Shown here one piece after another: positions 14,739 through 20,483 of a stretch of 22,238 nucleotides of DNA. Below the pieces are notes generated by a model. It was given only the letters and a program-made list of their open reading frames with translations. It searched no databases and was not told where the DNA came from. The stretch comes from JACMPA01 sp035564115 (GTDB lineage Bacteria > Patescibacteriota > Saccharimonadia > Saccharimonadales > UBA4665): positions 1 through 22,238 of the forward strand of contig DATMTN010000002.1 of assembly GCA_035564115.1 (NCBI GenBank). The letters run 5' to 3'. The stretch's first letter is position 1. Each line of letters opens with the position of its first letter. The position numbers and the translations under genes are program-made.

Positions 14739-15125
14739 CTACAGATCGTCCTGGCTCTGGATGTATTTATTTACGCTTTCGTGGTTGGTTGTCATGTTGT
14801 AGTCGAGATTTGCCATGATCCAAATACTACCGATCACCACGATCAAAACAACCGTCACCGCCAACAGGAGGGTTAGTATCCGCCAGCGGGGTTTAGATTC
14901 TTCGCCTAAGTGCAGGAAGAAATATAGCTGGACAATGAGCTGAGCAATCGCAAATACCAGAATAGTGATGAGTACTGTTGGCTGGGCTAAAATCTGATTA
15001 TTTGAACTCGTGTGCGTCTGGACGATAACATAGGAGGCAAATGTCAACACAATAGACAATATAAAACCCGAAATATACATCTGTAGCGTATGTTTGTATG
15101 CTTTCATGGAGAGTTTGGGTTCCAT
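14739..15125 (-). CDS. cyoD: Cytochrome o ubiquinol oxidase subunit IV
   Basis: A 128-residue protein with three membrane helices (about 15-36, 50-73 and 82-104) and the family pattern FAIAQLIVQLYFFLHLGEE in the second helix and loop. E. coli CyoD is 109 residues; the extra length is mostly a polar C-terminal tail. Subunit IV helps assembly and CuB loading and has no catalytic residue. The ATG at 15125 directly abuts the cyoC stop (TAG-ATG), so translation is coupled. Its place between cyoC and cyoE fits the standard operon order. Confidence 0.93.
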   Translation of the reverse strand: MEPKLSMKAYKHTLQMYISGFILSIVLTFASYVIVQTHTSSNNQILAQPTVLITILVFAIAQLIVQLYFFLHLGEESKPRWRILTLLLAVTVVLIVVIGSIWIMANLDYNMTTNHESVNKYIQSQDDL

Positions 15126-15707
15126 CTAGAGTACCCCCGTCAGATATACAATCGTGAAAATGAATATCCAGACAACGTCCAGGAAATGCCAGAACATACT
15201 CAGCATTGTCAGTCGCTTGATAGACAGGTTACTAAAACCCTGCTTGGTCACTCGGATCATCATTGTCACCATCCAGAGTAGTCCGACCGTAATGTGCAGT
15301 CCGTGGGTACCGACCAATGTAAAGTAAGCCGAGAGGAAACCGCTACGTCGCCAGCTATTACCATCGACAATGAGCTTATGAAACTCGCTCAGCTCAAGCC
15401 CGAGGAAAGCCGCACCGAGCAGGGCCGTAATCCCGAACCACAGCAAAGTGTTAGGTTTGTCGCGCATCTTGGCGCTTAACAGAGCCAAGCCACAGGTGAA
15501 GCTACTGGTAAGCAGTATGAGTGTCTCGGCCAGCACGTAAGGCAGGTTGAACAGCTCGTGACCGGAGGGTCCACCATACGTGTTGTGGCGCATCACGGCA
15601 TAGGTAGCGAACAGACTCGCAAACAGTACACAGTCGGTCATTATGTATACCCAGAAACCGAGCAGGGTCTTTTCGCTATTAAATCGCTCGACGGCAACTT
15701 CGCTCAT
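15126..15707 (-). CDS. cyoC: Cytochrome o ubiquinol oxidase subunit III
   Basis: A 193-residue protein with five membrane helices (E. coli CyoC is 204). Family features include KTLLGFWVYIMTDCVLFASLF at the first helix, LLGAAFLGLELSEFHKL in the middle, and FTLVGTHGLHITVGLLWM followed by MFWHFLDVVWIFIFTIVYL at the end. Subunit III of heme-copper oxidases has no redox centre; it stabilises subunit I and its proton uptake. The start ATG overlaps the cyoB stop in an ATGA arrangement (15704-15707). Confidence 0.95.
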   Translation of the reverse strand: MSEVAVERFNSEKTLLGFWVYIMTDCVLFASLFATYAVMRHNTYGGPSGHELFNLPYVLAETLILLTSSFTCGLALLSAKMRDKPNTLLWFGITALLGAAFLGLELSEFHKLIVDGNSWRRSGFLSAYFTLVGTHGLHITVGLLWMVTMMIRVTKQGFSNLSIKRLTMLSMFWHFLDVVWIFIFTIVYLTGVL

Positions 15708-17677
15708 GACTTTGCACCTTCATATCTCGCCAATTCCGCAGCCGTTACAGTGTATTCAGTATCCTCATTGGTCGAGCGAACGATCACGCTCACGATGACA
15801 CCCAGGAGGCCAATGCCTACCAGCCACCAGAGGTGCCAAATAAAGCCGAAGCCCGCCAGGAAGGCAAAACCAGCAATGACCACCCCCATACCGCTGTTCT
15901 TCGGCAGCTCAATGTCTTCGTACTTTGGTGTCACCACGGTGCGCTTGGCTTGCTTGGCTGCCCAGAATGGATCGCGCTCGCTGACTTCAGGTAGAACGGC
16001 GTAGTTATAAAACGGAGCGGGCGAGACCGTTGACCACTCCAGTGTACGGCCACCCCAGGGGTCCCCAGTTGTGTCACGCAGTTCCTGACGCTTCCAAATA
16101 CTATAAGCCAGCTGCAGGACTTGGAAACCAACGCCAATCAGCACACAGATAACACCAACACCGGCGACAATAAACAGTGGCTGCCAGCCGAGTGATGCGT
16201 CGTAGTGGTCCAATCGACGCGTGGCGCCCATGAGACCTAGGATATACAGCGGTACAAAGGCCAGTGCAAAACCAACCAACCAGAACCAGTAGGCAACCTT
16301 ACCGAGTCCTTCGTGGAGCGTAAACCCAAAAATCTTCGGGAACCAGTAGCTGAGGCCCGCAAAGTAGCCGAACAGTACGCCGGAGACAATCATGGTATGG
16401 AAGTGGGCCACCAGGAACAAACTGTTGTGGAGTTGGAAATCAGCCGGCGGCATCGCCAGCACCACCCCAGCCACCCCACCGATGGTAAACATCACCATAA
16501 AGCCCATAAACCATAACATTGACGAGCTAAACCAAATTCGACCGCGGAACATTGTAAACAGCCAGTTAAAGACCTTTACTCCTGTTGGCACACTAATAAT
16601 CATCGTCATAATGCCAAAGAAGGCATTAACATCGGCCCCCGCGCCCATCGTAAAGAAGTGGTGTAGCCACACCGTGAAGCTCAGGAACACGATGCCCCAA
16701 ATAGCGTAGACCATGCTGGCGTACCCAAAGAGCTTTTTACGGCTAAAGGTGGCCACGATCTCGCTGAAGACACCAAACGCCGGTATGATCAATATATACA
16801 CTTCTGGATGACCCCAAGCCCATATCAGGTTCACGTACATCATGGCATTGCCCCCGCCGCCAGCCGTGAAGAAGTGCATGCCGAAGGTTCGGTCAAGCGC
16901 CAACAGTGTCAAGGTGACCGTCAGGATCGGGAAGGCAAAGACAACCAGGCTCATGCTGCCAAAGACGCTCCAGGCGAACATGGGCATTTTCATGAGGGTC
17001 ATGCCCTTAGCACGGAGCTTCAGAATTGTCGTCAGGAAGTTAATCCCCGATAACAGACTGCCCACCCCGGCAATTTGCAGTGCCCATATCCAGTAATCCA
17101 CACCGACACCCGGACTAAATTGCAGTTCACTGAGTGGTGGGTAGGCGAGCCAACCGGCCGCCGAGAATTCACCAAAGACTAGTGACAGGTTGGTTAGTAC
17201 CATGCCGGCTGCGAACAGCCAAAAACCAACGGAGTTCAGGAACGGGAAGGCGACGTCACGAGTACCGAGTTGCAGGGGTAGCACTAAGTTGATAAGCCCG
17301 AACATAAAGCCCATGCCCACAAAGAAGATCATGATCGTACCATGCGCCGAGAAAATTTGCTGGAAGTGCGATGAGTCGAGAATGCCATGTGAGGCGCCCA
17401 CTGAGGTTGCTTGTTGCGTACGTAATAGTAGGGCATCGCCCAAGCCTCGCAGCAGCATAATAGCTGCCACCACGATATACATGACGCCGATGCGTTTGGC
17501 ATCGAGCGAGGTCAGCCAGTTCTTCCACAGCCACTTCCACTTTTTGAAGTAGGTCAGGGCAATCACTACGCCAATACCTCCGAACACAAATGACAACGCA
17601 CCGCCAGCGGTAACGGGGTCATGCGGTACATAGCTCCAGCTCAGCTTGCCTAGAAAGCCCGCGAATACACTAAGCAT
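15704..17677 (-). CDS. cyoB: Cytochrome o ubiquinol oxidase subunit I (catalytic)
   Basis: A 657-residue heme-copper oxidase subunit I (E. coli CyoB 663) with about 15 helices. Every residue checked against E. coli sits at +6: quinol-site R77, D81, H104 and Q107; low-spin heme b ligands H112 and H427; high-spin heme o ligand H425; CuB ligands H290, H339 and H340; Tyr294, linked to H290; D-channel D141 and E292; K-channel K368. Motifs seen: WAWGHPEVYILIIPAFG, VWLHHFFTMG, VAHFHTMIV. It should oxidise quinol, reduce oxygen to water and pump protons (A-type). The TGATG overlap with cyoA and a GGAG upstream set the start. Confidence 0.98.
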   Translation of the reverse strand: MLSVFAGFLGKLSWSYVPHDPVTAGGALSFVFGGIGVVIALTYFKKWKWLWKNWLTSLDAKRIGVMYIVVAAIMLLRGLGDALLLRTQQATSVGASHGILDSSHFQQIFSAHGTIMIFFVGMGFMFGLINLVLPLQLGTRDVAFPFLNSVGFWLFAAGMVLTNLSLVFGEFSAAGWLAYPPLSELQFSPGVGVDYWIWALQIAGVGSLLSGINFLTTILKLRAKGMTLMKMPMFAWSVFGSMSLVVFAFPILTVTLTLLALDRTFGMHFFTAGGGGNAMMYVNLIWAWGHPEVYILIIPAFGVFSEIVATFSRKKLFGYASMVYAIWGIVFLSFTVWLHHFFTMGAGADVNAFFGIMTMIISVPTGVKVFNWLFTMFRGRIWFSSSMLWFMGFMVMFTIGGVAGVVLAMPPADFQLHNSLFLVAHFHTMIVSGVLFGYFAGLSYWFPKIFGFTLHEGLGKVAYWFWLVGFALAFVPLYILGLMGATRRLDHYDASLGWQPLFIVAGVGVICVLIGVGFQVLQLAYSIWKRQELRDTTGDPWGGRTLEWSTVSPAPFYNYAVLPEVSERDPFWAAKQAKRTVVTPKYEDIELPKNSGMGVVIAGFAFLAGFGFIWHLWWLVGIGLLGVIVSVIVRSTNEDTEYTVTAAELARYEGAKS

Positions 17678-18576
17678 CAGCTCTCCTCCATAGACATCTG
17701 CATTGCGTCGTGTCCCATATATTTATGTATTGTCGCATCAAATAGCTCTGGTTGCACGGATTTGTACAAGAATACTGGCGTGTTGGAAGTCGGTTCTGCC
17801 AACCGGTCGTAGACTGTCTGCGACAGCGTATTTGACGAGTGTTTCGCCTGGTTCACCCACGTCGTAAAAGCCCCGTCAGACGTTACGTGTGTCTGAAATA
17901 CCATGCCCGCAAAGCCGATACCACTGATGTTTGCCGACTGACCGCGGTACGTACCAGTCTTGCTGGCCAGTAAGTGCAGCTGCGTCTTCATACCGGGCAT
18001 GGTGTAAATCTGTCCAGCGAGCTGCGGTATCCAGAAGGAGTTCATAGGTGCGTCCGATGTCAGATCAAACTCAACCGGTCGGTTTACTGGGAGATAAAGT
18101 TCATTGGTAGCAGCGACATTCTGATCAGGGTAAATAAATAGCCACTTCCAATTCAGCGATATCACCTGAATGCGCAGTGGCTGTTCAGAGCTCGCGAGCG
18201 GCTTGAATGGGTCAAGAGCATGGCTGCTATTCCAGGTTACGATCGACAGTACAAGTATCAGTAGGCTCGGTATCAGCCACCAGACAGCCTCGGCTTTACG
18301 ACTACCGTCAAGATCTGGGCTGTATGTAGACTTCGTATTGCCCTCCCGGTAACGCCAGGCGATGATAAACAGCATGGTGAATACCGGCACAATGACAATG
18401 AGCGATAACGCCAGTGCAAAGAACATAAGGTTTCGTTCCTTCTGGGCAATTGGTCCAGCAGGATTAAACAGCTCGACGTTGTGACCACGCGCATAGTGAA
18501 TCATAAAAGTCAGGGCAATCGCCAATACCAAGATCGGCACAACCTGTAAATATCGGCGCCAAGTAGAACCCCTCAT
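17677..18576 (-). CDS. cyoA: Cytochrome o ubiquinol oxidase subunit II
   Basis: A 299-residue subunit II (E. coli CyoA 315). An N-terminal hydrophobic segment (about 10-26) is followed by two membrane helices (about 49-73 and 96-115), an outer cupredoxin domain (about 135-240; LNWKWLFIYPDQNVAATNEL, MNSFWIPQLAGQIYTMPGM) and a C-terminal arm ending in HKYMGHDAMQMSM. There is no cysteine anywhere, so the CuA site is absent as in quinol oxidases, and the usual lipoprotein Cys is missing too. An upstream ATG at 18627 is in frame, but its 17 extra residues run across the candidate promoter and palindrome, so I chose ATG 18576. It is the first gene of cyoABCDE. Confidence 0.94.
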   Translation of the reverse strand: MRGSTWRRYLQVVPILVLAIALTFMIHYARGHNVELFNPAGPIAQKERNLMFFALALSLIVIVPVFTMLFIIAWRYREGNTKSTYSPDLDGSRKAEAVWWLIPSLLILVLSIVTWNSSHALDPFKPLASSEQPLRIQVISLNWKWLFIYPDQNVAATNELYLPVNRPVEFDLTSDAPMNSFWIPQLAGQIYTMPGMKTQLHLLASKTGTYRGQSANISGIGFAGMVFQTHVTSDGAFTTWVNQAKHSSNTLSQTVYDRLAEPTSNTPVFLYKSVQPELFDATIHKYMGHDAMQMSMEES

Positions 18577-18586
18577 GCTTATTGTA

Positions 18587-18595
18587 ATTGTAGCA
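18587..18595 (-). promoter_or_regulatory. Extended -10 promoter (TGC-TACAAT) for the cyo operon
   Basis: On the minus strand TGC-TACAAT ends 10 bases before the cyoA ATG at 18576; a second TACAAT overlaps it downstream (18581-18586). The start site would be near 18580, leaving a leader of about 4 bases without a Shine-Dalgarno. The palindrome at 18619-18630 is centred about 32 bases upstream of the box. Confidence 0.45.
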
Positions 18596-18612
18596 TAGCG
18601 TTTGCTAGGTAG

Positions 18613-18641
18613 TTGCATCTGGTGCACCAGGTTGGCATACT
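18613..18641 (+). promoter_or_regulatory. Candidate promoter of the GH13 gene with the palindrome in its spacer
   Basis: TTGCAT (18613-18618) and CATACT (18636-18641) are 17 bases apart; TACTAT at 18638 is an alternative -10 with 19. The palindrome fills most of the spacer. A leader of about 28 bases would carry a G-rich GGTGGGG before the GTG start at 18676. Confidence 0.33.
18619..18630. promoter_or_regulatory. 12-base palindrome CTGGTGCACCAG, candidate operator
   Basis: A perfect palindrome in the cyo/GH13 divergent region. Its core TGGTGCACCA is identical to the one at 6218-6227. It lies between the hexamers of the candidate GH13 promoter and near -44 relative to the predicted cyo start, so one protein bound here could affect both directions. 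Confidence 0.48.
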
Positions 18642-18675
18642 ATAGACAAAGCATTAGAGTGATGGGTGGGGATAG

Positions 18676-20445
18676 GTGACGCACAAGCAGTTAGGTGTCA
18701 TAGTCACAAGCAAAGGTACGAGGTTCGGTGTCTGGGCACCATTTGCTGAGGCGGTCGCGGTCAGCGGTGGCTTCAATGGCTGGTCTCGAACACCGATGGA
18801 GCGTGACGAACATGGCAACTGGTGGGCGATAATTGCCGATGTGCAGCCCGGCCAAGAATATAAGTACGTCCTGACGTACGGCGGACACGAACACTATAAA
18901 AATGATCCGCGCGCGCTCCAGATGACCACAAACGCAGGTAATGCGCTGATTGCCGACCCGGACTTTGACTGGCAGGACGATAGTTTCACGCCCGCACCAC
19001 GTAACCAGCAAGTTATCTACGAAATGCACATCGGCACGTTCAATCGACCGGATGCCTCTACCTACGGCACGTTTCAGACCGCCATCGACAAGCTTGATTA
19101 CCTCCAGGAGCTGGGCATCAATGCCATCGAACTTATGCCCATCTGTAGCATGTCTATGGACCGCGGCTGGGGTTACGCACCAGACTACATTTACGCGGTG
19201 GAGAGTCTCTACGGTGGTCGTCACGGCCTACTGACCTTTGTCCGTGAAGCCCACCGGCGTGGTATCGCCGTCATCCTCGATGTGGTCTACAACCACTTTG
19301 GCCCTGGCGACGGGCTCGACCTGTGGCAATTCGATGGTTGGAATGTTGACGACATGGGTGGCGTTTACTTTTACAATGACTGGCGCGCCACGACTCCATG
19401 GGGCAGCTGCCGCCCTGATTATGGTCGTCCGGAGGTTCAGAGCTACATTACCGATAACGTGCGCTTCTGGCTGAGTGATTGTCACATCGATGGCTTGCGA
19501 CTTGATTCGACCATCTATGTTCGCAATGTCCAGGGGCACAATAATGACCCGGATAATGACATTCCTGATGGCTGGAAGCTGATGCAGCAGGTCACCAAGA
19601 CCGCCCACGAGGTTAAACCAGACTCATTTGTCATTGCCGAGGACAGCTCGGGCAATGACTACATTACTAAGCCAGTGCATGATGGCGGAGCAGGTTTCAG
19701 CAGCCAGTGGCAGGTGACATTCCCCCATGCAGTTCGCCAAGCCCTCGATAACCCTGATGATGCGAGCCGTGACCTAGCGACCATTGCCGGCGAGCTCACC
19801 CAGTACTACAATGGCGACGCCTTCCAACGGGTCATCTACAGTGATAGCCACGACAGCTCCGCCAACGGTAGCGCTCGCCTTAGCGAGCAGATTGACCCTG
19901 GCGATGCCAGCAGTATTTTTGCCCGTCGTCGCTCACTGCTGGCCAGCGCCCTCACGCTCACGGCACCGGGTATCCCCATGCTGCTGCAAGGCCAGGAGTT
20001 TATGCAGGACGGCGACTTCAACGACTGGCGTGAGCTCGATTGGCACCGTGCTCGTAAGTTCAGCGGTATCGTTACCGCCCACCGGCACCTCGTAGCCCTC
20101 CGTCGCAATGTCCACGGCAACACCGCCGGGCTCACCGGCAACGGTACCAACATCCTCCACCTGAATCACGACACCAAAATCTTAGCTTACCACCGCTGGA
20201 ATAAGGGCGGCGCAGGCGACGACACCGTCATTGTCTTTAACTTTACAAACCAGCTGATCAGCGACTACACCATCGACTTCCCGGTGGCTGGTAGCTGGAA
20301 AGTCCGTTTTAACAGTGATTGGCAGGGCTACAGCCCCGACTTCACCGATCACCAGACCGAAGATATTGTCGCCAACGAAGAGACGGGAGGCACCGGCACC
20401 CTCTCCATCGCCCCATACTCAGTAGTGATTCTCTCACGTGATTAA
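18676..20445 (+). CDS. GH13 alpha-amylase-family enzyme with CBM48-like domain (branching enzyme / trehalohydrolase type)
   Basis: A 589-residue glycoside hydrolase family 13 protein with no signal peptide, so probably cytoplasmic. An N-terminal CBM48/E-set domain (about 5-95; GTRFGVWAPFAEAVAVSGGF) precedes a TIM barrel (about 110-460) and a beta C-terminal domain. The GH13 regions are complete: DVVYNH (D202, H207), GLRLDS (R275, nucleophile D277), IAEDS (acid/base E322) and SDSHDSS (H392, D393). The GWGYAPDYIYAVESLYGG stretch and VILDVVYNHFGP recall both trehalohydrolase (TreZ) and branching enzymes, while GIPMLLQGQEFMQDGDFNDW resembles unclassified branching-enzyme-like proteins. Exact specificity is open. 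GTG 18676 follows a G-rich ribosome binding site. Confidence 0.9.
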   Translation: MTHKQLGVIVTSKGTRFGVWAPFAEAVAVSGGFNGWSRTPMERDEHGNWWAIIADVQPGQEYKYVLTYGGHEHYKNDPRALQMTTNAGNALIADPDFDWQDDSFTPAPRNQQVIYEMHIGTFNRPDASTYGTFQTAIDKLDYLQELGINAIELMPICSMSMDRGWGYAPDYIYAVESLYGGRHGLLTFVREAHRRGIAVILDVVYNHFGPGDGLDLWQFDGWNVDDMGGVYFYNDWRATTPWGSCRPDYGRPEVQSYITDNVRFWLSDCHIDGLRLDSTIYVRNVQGHNNDPDNDIPDGWKLMQQVTKTAHEVKPDSFVIAEDSSGNDYITKPVHDGGAGFSSQWQVTFPHAVRQALDNPDDASRDLATIAGELTQYYNGDAFQRVIYSDSHDSSANGSARLSEQIDPGDASSIFARRRSLLASALTLTAPGIPMLLQGQEFMQDGDFNDWRELDWHRARKFSGIVTAHRHLVALRRNVHGNTAGLTGNGTNILHLNHDTKILAYHRWNKGGAGDDTVIVFNFTNQLISDYTIDFPVAGSWKVRFNSDWQGYSPDFTDHQTEDIVANEETGGTGTLSIAPYSVVILSRD

Positions 20446-20455
20446 CTCTTAAGAG
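20446..20455. repeat. 10-base palindrome CTCTTAAGAG right after the GH13 stop
   Basis: A perfect 10-base palindrome directly follows the GH13 TAA and lies 13-22 bases upstream of the TATAAT box of the restriction gene, around its expected -35 position. It may be an operator or chance; it has no T tract and is not a terminator. Confidence 0.3.
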
Positions 20456-20467
20456 CTACTGTTGCGC

Positions 20468-20473
20468 TATAAT
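20468..20473 (+). promoter_or_regulatory. Consensus -10 box TATAAT for the hsdR gene
   Basis: The perfect consensus hexamer TATAAT ends 10 bases before ATG 20484, and no Shine-Dalgarno lies between. The predicted start near 20480 would leave a leader of 0-4 bases. The -35 region is poor (only TTAACT-like sequence at longer spacing). Confidence 0.45.
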
Positions 20474-20483
20474 ATGGCGTACG

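Noticed and set aside
15558..17552. Several open frames of 60-148 codons on the plus strand opposite cyoB and cyoC
   Set aside because: They are antisense shadows of strongly conserved genes, with no ribosome binding site and no recognisable protein features.
18577..18627. Upstream start for CyoA at 18627
   Set aside because: It would place the candidate promoter and the end of the palindrome in coding sequence, and the added 17 residues do not resemble a CyoA N-terminus. It cannot be fully excluded.
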